Positions 1-6,350 of a stretch of 8,250 nt of DNA are shown here, piece by piece. The number at the start of each line of letters is the position of its first letter. The stretch's first letter is position 1. The DNA comes from Planctomycetota bacterium (GTDB lineage: Bacteria; Planctomycetota; Phycisphaerae; UBA1845; CAIVHJ01): the NCBI GenBank assembly GCA_022565195.1, contig JADFJZ010000043.1:1-8250 (forward strand), read 5' to 3'. Under the pieces are notes generated by a model. The model worked only from the letters and a program-made list of their open reading frames with translations, ran no database searches and was not told the DNA's origin. The translations under genes were made by a program, and so were the position numbers.

Positions 1-1
1 G

Positions 2-694
2 TCCTCCATTTCGCCACTGACGCCGGGCAAGGCCATCAGTGTAACCGGTGACGAGGCCATAGTGACCCTCCGAATCGCGAGTTTTGAAGGAGACTCTTAC
101 GATGGAATCGATGAGGCCTTTGCCGACATCGTCGGACGCAATCCTCGCGCCCTCATCATCGACTTGCGCGACAACCCCGGCGGGACGTACATTTCAGGCC
201 GTGTCGCCGCTCACCTCATCGAGTCTGCAGTGGACATGGGTGTGTTCTTTGATCGTCGGGCGCGAGCCCGGGTACTTGCCCACGAGCTCAACGACTTTCC
301 AATAGTGACATCCATATCCTCTGAGGACGAGTTCAACTCCTTGATCCGTGCGCACGGTGCATTCGTAGGCAGCGTTGAGCCGGTTGATCCCATCTACGAC
401 GGTCCAGTCGTCGTGTTGGTTAATGGGAGAACAGCCTCCGCCTGTGAGCCGCTCGTCGCCGGCCTCCAGGAGATCGGGCGGGCCACCATCATCGGCGAGC
501 GAACCGCCGCTGCGATGCTGTGGATCACAAGCCACGAGATCGGCGAAGGCTGGATGCTGTGGGTTCCGACTGTCGATTATCTTACCGGTCAGGGCGTTCG
601 TCTCGATGGCCGGGGCGTCGTTCCTAACATCGAAACGAGCAGCGAAGAGGCGCCTCGGGCCGCTCGCGAGTTCTTGGATCCCGTGAGTCGGTGA
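2..694 (+). CDS. S41-family peptidase (C-terminal processing/tricorn-like), 5' truncated by window edge
   Basis: The frame is open to the left edge, so the gene begins outside the window; the GTG at 62 is internal and continues a conserved strand (AIVTLRIASFEG). Seen: the S41 core motif LIIDLRDNPGG at about 152-184, then VVVLVNGRTASACE at about 407-448, where Ser of TAS-A-C-E (codon 437-439) sits at the nucleophile position, followed by GRATIIGERTAAA. Known: classic CtpA/Tsp enzymes use a Ser-Lys dyad with Lys about 25 residues after the Ser in an FGKG motif. Here that position (codon 512-514) is Ala, so the protein resembles the Lys-free tricorn/IRBP-like branch, which uses other residues. 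Such enzymes are often exported or periplasmic, but any signal peptide or PDZ domain would be outside the window. The gene converges on mcsB. Family assignment is firm; activity and substrate are not known. Confidence 0.88.
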   Translation, partial: SSISPLTPGKAISVTGDEAIVTLRIASFEGDSYDGIDEAFADIVGRNPRALIIDLRDNPGGTYISGRVAAHLIESAVDMGVFFDRRARARVLAHELNDFPIVTSISSEDEFNSLIRAHGAFVGSVEPVDPIYDGPVVVLVNGRTASACEPLVAGLQEIGRATIIGERTAAAMLWITSHEIGEGWMLWVPTVDYLTGQGVRLDGRGVVPNIETSSEEAPRAAREFLDPVSR

Positions 695-760
695 GGGACG
701 GCTGGCCCAGGGGCGGGTGGCACTGACGGTGTGTCGCAACTCTTGAGCGCATCGTAGCAT

Positions 761-836
761 CGTAGGGTGGGCACGGCCCACCATTCTCTGCCGACCATAC
801 GAATCGTCGAGGTCGGTGGGCAATGCCCACCCTACG
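761..836. repeat. REP-like nested palindrome between convergent genes
   Basis: Left arm 761-782 and right arm 815-836 are inverted repeats matching at 20 of 22 positions, around a 32-nt loop. Each arm is itself palindromic: the right arm holds GGTGGGCA-A-TGCCCACC and the left arm GGTGGGC-ACG-GCCCACC. The element can therefore form one long hairpin or two short ones. It lies between the convergent ends of the S41 peptidase and mcsB, so it could act as a bidirectional terminator or mRNA-end stabiliser, although no T-run follows. GTAGGGTGGGCA-type palindromes are, from memory, dispersed in many copies in some bacterial genomes, including planctomycetes. Only one copy is visible here. Confidence 0.75.
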
Positions 837-837
837 C

Positions 838-939
838 CTACACCTGCGTCGCGCAGCGTTTGATGCGGGCGATGGTGCGCTCGCGTCCGAGGAGGATGAG
901 CGTGTCGATGATTCGAGGGCGGGAACAGTGATCGCCGGT
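838..939 (-). pseudogene. Remnant of glutamyl-tRNA synthetase C-terminus (gltX-like tail)
   Basis: Directly after the mcsB stop, in a different frame of the same strand, 33 codons run to a TAG at 838-840. The peptide begins TGDHCSRP and continues IIDTLILLGRERTIARI, ending KRCATQV. It resembles the last segment of bacterial GltX: the E. coli tail, as I recall it, has VTGAGQSP, then a TVHAIGKTRSIERI segment. Shared are the TG, the Ser/Pro, and T...(I/L)G(K/R)xR(T/S)IxRI. No start codon or remaining synthetase sequence is present, because mcsB occupies the upstream DNA in another frame. I infer that the 3' end of an ancestral gltX was left behind after rearrangement. The stop codon is one base from the REP-like palindrome. 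A chance ORF is possible, as the match is short and made by eye. Confidence 0.45.
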
Positions 940-2000
940 TAGTTGCTCTCGGCGAGCCGCTGGCGAATGTAATCGGCGCGAAATACGCTTCGTTCCTCAC
1001 CGTCCAATCGCATCCCGCGGATCTTCTGCAGATGAGCAGGCTGGGCCTTGATGAAGAGATCGTTGATGGTCTGCAATGGGATGGTTTCGAGCCGGCCCAA
1101 GTGTATCCCCATGCGTAAGTGGGACAACAGGTAAAGCGTTTCTTCGGTGCTCAGGGTGCGGGCGTTTTCCAGTGTGCCGTAGGCCCTCCAGATCTTGTCG
1201 TCGAGGGCGGTGGGACGCTCCTTCAGGAGCGCCTGTCGCGCCATCCTCTCGTAATCAACTATTTTCGGGATCACGACGCTGCAGAACTCAGCAATAATGT
1301 CCTTTTCGCTCTTGCCCAGCGTGGTTTGATTGGAAATCTGATAGAAATCGCCTGTGGCTTCGGTCCCTTCTCCGTGCAGACCGCGGACGGCGAGGCGCAT
1401 GTTCTTGGCGGCGCGCGAGACTTTTTCCAACTCGCCGGCGAGCTTCAGCGCAGGCAAGTGCAGCATGACGGAGACACGAATTCCCGTGCCCACATTCGTG
1501 GGGCAGGCCGTCAAAAAGCCGTATTGTTCGTGAAACGCGAAGTCGAGTTGCTGCTGGAGGACATCATCGATTTTGTCGATTTGCTCCCACAGTTGCTCCA
1601 GCCGGAATCCGCTGCCGAGGACCTGGATGCGCAGGTGATCTTCCTCGTTGACCATCAGCGCGAGGGTCTCTTTGTCGCTGACGGCGACGCCGCGACTGCC
1701 TTCTCCTTCCGCGTGTTGACGGCTGATGAGGTGTCGCTCGACGAGCACCTGGCGATCAAGCTCCGGCGCCTCCTCGATGTCCACAAAGAGGACGCGGCAG
1801 CCTAAGTCGGCGTGCATCACTCGATCGTAGAGCAAACGATAGATTTCGTTTCGCTGGCCGGTGTCGGACTTTGTCAGGAACGGAAAACCGGCCAGATTGC
1901 GTGCCAGACGAATCCGCGAGGAAATGACGATGTCATTCATCGGCCCCGCGCCGCTGAGCCAGGTGCCTGTTCGTTTAGCGATGTCGTCGATCATTTTCAT
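939..2000 (-). CDS. mcsB: McsB, protein arginine kinase (ATP:guanido phosphotransferase family)
   Basis: At 353 residues it is close to the usual McsB length (about 350-360). McsB phosphorylates arginines on proteins using ATP; phosphoarginine can target substrates to ClpC/ClpP in Firmicutes. Motifs seen: NDIVISSRIRLARNL (22-36, nucleotide-binding arginines), VNEEDHLRIQ (117-126), CPTNVGTG with the conserved Cys166 (166-173), and RGLHGEGTEATGDFYQISNQ (206-225), all standard for the family. The C-terminal phosphoarginine-sensing motif RDxxRA of Bacillus-type McsB appears here as RSVFRA (337-342), so Asp338 is Ser. The start ATG overlaps the mcsA stop (ATGA, 1997-2000), a sign of translational coupling; an in-frame ATG two codons later is a weaker choice. 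The gene ends with TAA at 939-941. No clpC or ctsR lies in the window. Identity is very secure; the regulon is unknown. Confidence 0.95.
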   Translation of the reverse strand: MKMIDDIAKRTGTWLSGAGPMNDIVISSRIRLARNLAGFPFLTKSDTGQRNEIYRLLYDRVMHADLGCRVLFVDIEEAPELDRQVLVERHLISRQHAEGEGSRGVAVSDKETLALMVNEEDHLRIQVLGSGFRLEQLWEQIDKIDDVLQQQLDFAFHEQYGFLTACPTNVGTGIRVSVMLHLPALKLAGELEKVSRAAKNMRLAVRGLHGEGTEATGDFYQISNQTTLGKSEKDIIAEFCSVVIPKIVDYERMARQALLKERPTALDDKIWRAYGTLENARTLSTEETLYLLSHLRMGIHLGRLETIPLQTINDLFIKAQPAHLQKIRGMRLDGEERSVFRADYIRQRLAESN

Positions 2001-2488
2001 GAAGGCCCCAGCTTCTCGATTTCGTCGCGCAACCGCGCCGCCTTCTCATACTCCTCTTCCTGGATCGCCTGCTTCAGCTCGCGCTCCAAACGGGCGACGG
2101 TTTGTCGCGCCCGGACGTGTTCGCCGGTACGGACGGGGATCTTGCCAACATGCTGGACGTTGTCTTCGTGGGAACGTTCGATCAACGGTTCGAGGGCTTT
2201 CTTGAACGCATCGTAGTCATGGGGGCATCCCAGCAAGCCGTGCCTGCGGAACTCGACGAAACTCAGGCCGCAATGGTCACAGGTCAAGTCGGCCAACTCC
2301 TGGACCATGGACTTGTGCATGACAAACTTCTGCAGCATTTCATTGAGCTGGGCCTTGGGCTTCATGATCACGCCTTCTTCCTCGGCACATTCGCTGCAGA
2401 GGTGGCGTTCCTGTTTCTCGCCCCCCATCAAATCAGTCAAATGTACCGTGGCCATGGCTTTGCTGCAGACTTGGCAGGTGATGTTCAT
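1997..2488 (-). CDS. mcsA: McsA-like zinc-finger/UVR-domain protein, activator of McsB
   Basis: The protein has 163 residues from ATG 2488. This start (MNITCQVC) is preferred over an upstream in-frame ATG at 2548, because that one falls inside the -35 of the best promoter and adds no family-like sequence. Domains seen: zinc pair one C5xxC8 with C31xxC34; pair two C70xxC73 with C88, where the expected partner is HD (CPHD) instead of CxxC, so His90 or Asp91 may be the last ligand; then a UVR (UvrB/UvrC-type) helical hairpin at about 129-160, rich in Glu, Arg and Lys (EEEYEKAARLRDEI). Known: McsA binds McsB and stimulates its arginine kinase activity, and adapts Clp proteases in Firmicutes. It is co-directional with mcsB and overlaps it by four bases. 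The assignment is strong from architecture plus neighbour; a lone UVR protein would have been ambiguous. Confidence 0.92.
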   Translation of the reverse strand: MNITCQVCSKAMATVHLTDLMGGEKQERHLCSECAEEEGVIMKPKAQLNEMLQKFVMHKSMVQELADLTCDHCGLSFVEFRRHGLLGCPHDYDAFKKALEPLIERSHEDNVQHVGKIPVRTGEHVRARQTVARLERELKQAIQEEEYEKAARLRDEIEKLGPS

Positions 2489-2519
2489 CGGCTGCGTCCC
2501 GTAAAATACCCTTACAAGT

Positions 2520-2548
2520 ATGTTAGGATACATATAGCCTATCGTCAA
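2520..2548 (-). promoter_or_regulatory. Candidate sigma70-type promoter of mcsAB
   Basis: On the minus strand TTGACG (2548-2543, 5 of 6 to consensus) is followed by a 17-nt spacer and TAACAT (2525-2520, 4 of 6). Transcription would start near 2513, giving a leader of about 25 nt before the mcsA ATG at 2488. Only a weak Shine-Dalgarno (ACGGGA, about 8 nt upstream) is present. I see neither a CIRCE nor a CtsR-type heptad operator here. This is inferred from sequence only. Confidence 0.45.
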
Positions 2549-2586
2549 TCGTCGGCGTGGGGACGACCGATTTGGGATGATCAGGG

Positions 2587-2988
2587 TTATTCTCTCCTGA
2601 GATTTGAGACCGTTGTACCGGCCGGCCTTGAGAATATGGCGGAACAGCCAGGCGCCTCCACCACGGCGACACCGGCGAGTTCCGGACCGTGCCAGTCGAG
2701 GCGGTCCAGCGCTTCGAATACTCGCTGCGCCACGGCCTCCGCCGAGGGTGGCATTCCGGCAAGGAAAGAGTGTTCATTCAAATTCGCGCCGGTGAGCGGA
2801 TCGAGGATGCGGTCCATCTCCTGCCGGACGAAACAAAAATCGACCAAGAACCCGTCCTTGCCGAGTTGGGGCCCGCGCAAGATCACAGTCACCCGCCAGT
2901 CGTGCTCGTGCAGCGGTTCCATGGCGCCGTCCGGCATTCGGACGGCGTGCGCGGCTCGGACAGTTCTCTCGACTCGAACTTCAAACAT
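2587..2988 (-). CDS. Divergent 6-pyruvoyl-tetrahydropterin synthase / QueD-family protein
   Basis: The protein has 133 residues. The start at 2988 (MFEVRVERTVRAAHA) matches the usual family N-terminus; a longer in-frame reading from 3198 would overlap the divergent kinase and adds unrelated sequence. Family hallmarks seen: zinc ligands His14, His27 and His29 (LHEHDW), a helix with PSAEAVA (81-87) and the pterin-anchoring Glu111 (VVEAPG). Departures: the catalytic Cys four residues before the HxH is Met23, with Glu24 next to it (M-E-P-L-H-E-H), the usual HGH is HEH, and the Asp-His dyad expected before LN (70-71) reads Thr66-Gly67. An ExxHGH motif without Cys is known from PTPS-III proteins, which make 6-hydroxymethyl-dihydropterin for folate. 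So a folate role is as possible as queuosine (QueD), and an inactive or altered enzyme cannot be excluded. It lies upstream of mcsA on the same strand, 98 nt away. Confidence 0.8.
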   Translation of the reverse strand: MFEVRVERTVRAAHAVRMPDGAMEPLHEHDWRVTVILRGPQLGKDGFLVDFCFVRQEMDRILDPLTGANLNEHSFLAGMPPSAEAVAQRVFEALDRLDWHGPELAGVAVVEAPGCSAIFSRPAGTTVSNLRRE

Positions 2989-3000
2989 CTGCCGCTGCCC

Positions 3001-3028
3001 ATTATCATCCTTTATGCCAGCGTGCCAA
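3001..3028 (-). promoter_or_regulatory. Candidate promoter of the pterin-synthase-like gene, giving a very short leader
   Basis: The minus strand reads TTGGCA (3028-3023, 5 of 6) with a 16-nt spacer and GATAAT (3006-3001, 5 of 6). The expected transcription start lies around 2994, only about five bases before the ATG at 2988. The leader would be too short for a Shine-Dalgarno, and none is seen adjacent to the ATG. This suggests leaderless or near-leaderless translation. Confidence 0.45.
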
Positions 3029-3085
3029 GTCCCGTGGTATCGTGGGTTCCGGTGTGAGGGCACAATCGCTACACTACTCAATACT

Positions 3086-3856
3086 ATGCGTGTCACAAAA
3101 CAGCGTGCTCCCAGCCTGTTGAAGGCCCTCGGCAGGGCGCGCTTTCCCGATGTGCTTGACCTCCCCGCGGGCAAGTATCGGCTGGTGCGTGTCTTCAAGC
3201 ACGATTTCTTCGCCGCTACCGGATTGTTTCAAAGCAATGACGGCCGACAGGCCGTTTTGAAGATCGGACGGACGTCCGATGTGATGGGTCTGCCGGGGCG
3301 CTGGATCGGGCGCTATCTGGCCCGGCGCGAAGCCCGCATCTATCGAGCACTCGCCGATCTCGAAGCCGTGCCCGATTTTCTGGGGATGTGGCACGACTGT
3401 GGGTTCGTGCATGAGTTCGTGCCCGGCCACGAGCTACAGAAGGGCGAGGCAGTTGGGGACGAGTTTTTCGATCGCCTGGATGCACTCATCGGCTCGATCC
3501 ACGAGCGCGCGATGGCCTATGTCGATCTTGAGAAATGTGAAAACATCATCGTCGGTGATGATGGTTTGCCCTATTTGATCGACTTTCAAATCTCCTGGCA
3601 TGTGCCCGGTTGGTGGGGTTCGCGGTTTCCTGCGAGCGTTTGGCTTCGCGGGCTGCTGCAGGAAATGGACTGCTATCACTTGCTCAAGCACCGCCGCCGG
3701 AACCGGCCCGACCAACTGGCCCCTGAACAATTGGATGAGTCCTTCAATCTTCCGGGCTACATCCGGCTGCATCGCGCCCTGATCAGGCCTCTTCAGATCG
3801 TTCGGCGTGGGCTGCTGCGCAGGCTCGATCCAGAGTACGCGACGGCCCGCCGATGA
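3086..3856 (+). CDS. Small RIO/WaaP-like kinase-fold protein
   Basis: The protein has 256 residues from ATG 3086. An open frame extends to 2102, but that part runs antisense through the pterin gene and mcsA, so 3086 is chosen. Protein-kinase-fold landmarks seen in order: a glycine-poor loop (about 40-55), Lys59 in AVLKI, Glu82 in ARREARIYRAL (alphaC), the hinge FVHEFVPGHEL (107-117), the catalytic-loop-like AYVDLEKCENIIV with Asp147 and Asn153, and LIDFQ with Asp166 in place of DFG. The C-terminal 80 residues are basic (KHRRRNRP, RRGLLRRLD). This pattern fits the RIO/ABC1/lipopolysaccharide-kinase (Kdo/WaaP) superfamily rather than Hanks-type Ser/Thr kinases. The key residues Lys, Asp, Asn and Asp are present, so activity is plausible; the substrate may be a glycolipid or a protein. 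No Shine-Dalgarno precedes the ATG. A TACACT at 3070-3075 could be a -10 giving a near-leaderless mRNA. Confidence 0.75.
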   Translation: MRVTKQRAPSLLKALGRARFPDVLDLPAGKYRLVRVFKHDFFAATGLFQSNDGRQAVLKIGRTSDVMGLPGRWIGRYLARREARIYRALADLEAVPDFLGMWHDCGFVHEFVPGHELQKGEAVGDEFFDRLDALIGSIHERAMAYVDLEKCENIIVGDDGLPYLIDFQISWHVPGWWGSRFPASVWLRGLLQEMDCYHLLKHRRRNRPDQLAPEQLDESFNLPGYIRLHRALIRPLQIVRRGLLRRLDPEYATARR

Positions 3857-3968
3857 ACTACGGCGCGCCCCGGCCCCGCCGAAGTTTGCGCCGATTGCTC
3901 AACAGGCGCGTCGTGGGGCACTCATCGGCCGCCCGTATCCGGAACACACGACCTGCTCGGGGCGGCCC

Positions 3969-3997
3969 TTGGCAATAGCGGATGTTGGCCTTAGACT
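3969..3997 (+). promoter_or_regulatory. Candidate promoter of the glycosyltransferase gene, in the 3857-4061 gap
   Basis: TTGGCA (3969-3974, 5 of 6) is followed by a 17-nt spacer and TAGACT (3992-3997, 4 of 6), placing a start near 4004 and a leader of about 58 nt. The rest of the 205-bp gap is GC-rich, and I see no convincing gene or terminator in it. The following gene has a clear Shine-Dalgarno, GAGGAG at 4051-4056, five bases before its ATG. Confidence 0.35.
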
Positions 3998-4061
3998 ACC
4001 ATCGTGTCTGCTTCGAATCCGAGTCTGTGGAATTCATTGTGCCTGATCCCGAGGAGCGAAT

Positions 4062-6350
4062 ATGTCGCAGCAGTGCATCGATGTGAGCTTTGTGGCTTCG
4101 TATGTTCCGCGGCAATGCGGAATCGCGACGTATACCAATGACTTGGCTACCAACCTCGCCGCACATGTGCATAAGGTAGCGCTCGCTGATGATGAGCATA
4201 TCGGAATCGTTGCCCTGAACGATCGCGATGGTGAATACCAATACGGCGAGCGCGTGCAGTTCGAGATTCGGCAACACCATCGGGGCGACTATCGTAACGC
4301 AGCGGATTTTCTCAACACCAACAAGACGGACGTCATCAACTTGCAGCACGAGTACGGTCTGTTCGGAGGCGCCGATGGCAGGTATGTCATCGAACTGCTC
4401 GAGCGCTTGAAGAAACCTGTGGTGACCACGTTGCACACCGTGCTGAGCGAACCGTCCGAGGGACAGCGTCAAGTGTTGGGGAAGATTGGCGAGCTGAGCG
4501 CCACCGTCGTCGTGCTCGCGGAGCGCGCGAAATGGCTGCTGGAGGATCGCTACGGCGTGGACGCCGAGAAGATCCGCATGATCCATCACGGCACGCCGGA
4601 CATTGAATTTCACGATCCCAACGAATTCAAAGAGCGCTTCATGGTCAAGGATCGACCGGTTCTTCTGACGTTCGGTTTGTTGGGTCCCGGCAAAGGCATC
4701 GAGACGATGCTGGATGCGCTGGCCATCGTCGCGCGACGGCATCCCAACGTGGCCTATATGATCTTGGGCGCGACTCATCCGGCGGTGCGGCGGGAATCGG
4801 GCGAATCGTATCGCCTCGGCCTGGAACGGCGGGCGGTGGACCTCGGTATCGCCAACAATGTCTTTTTCCATAATCATTATGTCACGCTGCCGGTGCTGGT
4901 GGATTTTCTGAAGGCTGCTGATCTGTACGTCACGCCGTATCGCTCGAAGGAGCAAATCGTCTCGGGCACGCTGGCCTTCGCGGTGGCCTGTGGCAAAGCA
5001 GTTGTCTCGACACCCTATTGGTATGCTCAGGAACTGCTCGGCGACGGTCGGGGACGACTGGTCGACTTCGATGACCCCGAAAGCATGGCTTGCGGTATCA
5101 ACGAACTGCTGGATGATGATGCTCTGCGGCTGGACCTTCAGAAAAAGGCCTACCAGTTCGGCCGCCAGATGATCTGGCCCGCGGTAGCGCGCGAGTATAA
5201 CGATACGTACCAGAAAGTGCTCAAGCAGGCTGCGCGGTGGGCGCCGGTCGAGGTCGGCGCCGGGAAGCCGACGCTTCAATTGTCGCTGCCCGAGGTGCGC
5301 CTCGATCACATGTTTCTGCTTACCGATGACACTGGGATGTTGCAGCACGCAGTCTACTCGACTCCAGATCGCAACCACGGCTATTGCACGGACGACAACG
5401 CCCGGGCGCTCCTCGCCGCCACCATGAGCTATCGCCTGCTGAGCGACGCGTCGGTCCTGCCGTATCTCGAGCGGTATCTTTCGTTTGTGGTCCATGCGTG
5501 GAACGATGAACTCAAACGTTTCCGCAATTTCATGTCGTATGATCGCCGCTGGCTGGATCAAGAGGGCACGGAGGACTGTCTGGCCCGCGTGATTTGGGCG
5601 CTGGGCTACTTGACAACCCATCCGCCGGCTGAGCAGGATCTCTCGCTGGCCGGCGAATTGTTCCACAAAGCGGTGGACTCGACGCGCTCCGTGGCGCATC
5701 CGCGTGCCCAGGCGCTGTGCATTATTGGTTTCAGTTACTACCTCCGGCGCTTCGAGGGGGCCACGCAGATCCGCGAGCGCATGCGAACGATGGCTGACGC
5801 TCTGTTTGCGCGATATGAACAGTATCGCAGCGACGATTGGGAATGGTGTGACGGGCACCTGACGTACAATAGCGGGCGCATGCCCCAGGCGCTTCTTCTT
5901 GCCGGGCAGGCGCTCGGAGAACAGCGATTTGTCGATTGCGGGATTCGTTCGCTGCAATGGCTGCTCAAGATCCACACGACGCCAAGCGGCGCGATCTCGC
6001 TGGTGGGCAACCGCGGGTGGTGGCCCAAGGGCGGCGAGCGAGCGGAGTTCGACCAACAGCCCATCGACGCGGCGGCCTTGGTCGGCGCCTGCAAGTCGGC
6101 TTATAAAGTCACTGGCGAGCAGAAGTGGCTCGCGCAGATGCGCCTCTGTTTCGAGTGGTTTCTGGGCAGGAACATCCTCGAAACACCTCTGGTGGACTTC
6201 AAAACGCGGGGCTGCTGCGACGGCCTCAATGCCGACGGCGTGAATCGCAATCAGGGCGCCGAGTCAACGTTGAGTTGGATTCTGTCGCTCTTGATTATGC
6301 ACGAGATGCATCCCGGCGAGCCTCAGGATCAGGACGGCCGGATTGACTGA
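4062..6350 (+). CDS. Glycosyltransferase (GT-B, family 4-like) fused to a C-terminal alpha/alpha-toroid domain
   Basis: The protein has 762 residues, with start ATG 4062 supported by GAGGAG five bases upstream. Residues 1-395 form a GT-B glycosyltransferase: PRQCGIATYTNDL (16-28, N-terminal acceptor-side loop), INLQHEYGLFGG (92-103), FGLLGPGKGIETMLDAL (204-220, start of the donor domain), and SGTLAFAVACGKAVVSTPY (301-319, the family's nucleotide-sugar region). Residues from about 405 to 750 are helical and resemble six-hairpin glycosidase/epimerase toroids: YCTDDNARALLAA (441-453), LARVIWALGYL (507-517), DWEWCDGHLTYNSGRMPQALL (592-612) and FDQQPIDAAALVGAC (663-677). Conserved acidic and aromatic residues suggest a sugar-binding cleft. 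Known: similar fused proteins occur in bacteria, some near GH130 mannoside phosphorylases (from memory), suggesting mannan-type glycans. No such neighbour is in the window. No signal peptide or membrane segment is seen, so it is probably cytoplasmic. Its last 56 bp overlap the convergent permease gene. Confidence 0.88.
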   Translation: MSQQCIDVSFVASYVPRQCGIATYTNDLATNLAAHVHKVALADDEHIGIVALNDRDGEYQYGERVQFEIRQHHRGDYRNAADFLNTNKTDVINLQHEYGLFGGADGRYVIELLERLKKPVVTTLHTVLSEPSEGQRQVLGKIGELSATVVVLAERAKWLLEDRYGVDAEKIRMIHHGTPDIEFHDPNEFKERFMVKDRPVLLTFGLLGPGKGIETMLDALAIVARRHPNVAYMILGATHPAVRRESGESYRLGLERRAVDLGIANNVFFHNHYVTLPVLVDFLKAADLYVTPYRSKEQIVSGTLAFAVACGKAVVSTPYWYAQELLGDGRGRLVDFDDPESMACGINELLDDDALRLDLQKKAYQFGRQMIWPAVAREYNDTYQKVLKQAARWAPVEVGAGKPTLQLSLPEVRLDHMFLLTDDTGMLQHAVYSTPDRNHGYCTDDNARALLAATMSYRLLSDASVLPYLERYLSFVVHAWNDELKRFRNFMSYDRRWLDQEGTEDCLARVIWALGYLTTHPPAEQDLSLAGELFHKAVDSTRSVAHPRAQALCIIGFSYYLRRFEGATQIRERMRTMADALFARYEQYRSDDWEWCDGHLTYNSGRMPQALLLAGQALGEQRFVDCGIRSLQWLLKIHTTPSGAISLVGNRGWWPKGGERAEFDQQPIDAAALVGACKSAYKVTGEQKWLAQMRLCFEWFLGRNILETPLVDFKTRGCCDGLNADGVNRNQGAESTLSWILSLLIMHEMHPGEPQDQDGRID

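Noticed and set aside
1119..1805. 228-codon plus-strand frame inside mcsB
   Set aside because: It is antisense to the conserved McsB catalytic region and shows no protein family signal.
2549..2586. Possible terminator between the pterin gene and mcsA
   Set aside because: Only short GTCG/CGAC pairing with a long loop is present and no T-run, so it was not reported.
2102..3085. Long N-terminal extension of the kinase reading frame back to 2102
   Set aside because: It lies antisense to mcsA and the pterin-synthase gene and is low in recognisable sequence. The family-like protein begins at ATG 3086.
3857..4061. Small gene in the kinase-glycosyltransferase gap
   Set aside because: The frame from 3807 to 4046 overlaps the kinase and gives an Arg/Pro/Cys-rich product with no start signal; it looks like chance.
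3996..6056. 686-codon open frame antisense to the glycosyltransferase gene
   Set aside because: It runs opposite a gene with clear family motifs. Its product is rich in His, Arg and Gln with no domain, as is usual for the antisense frame of GC-rich coding DNA.
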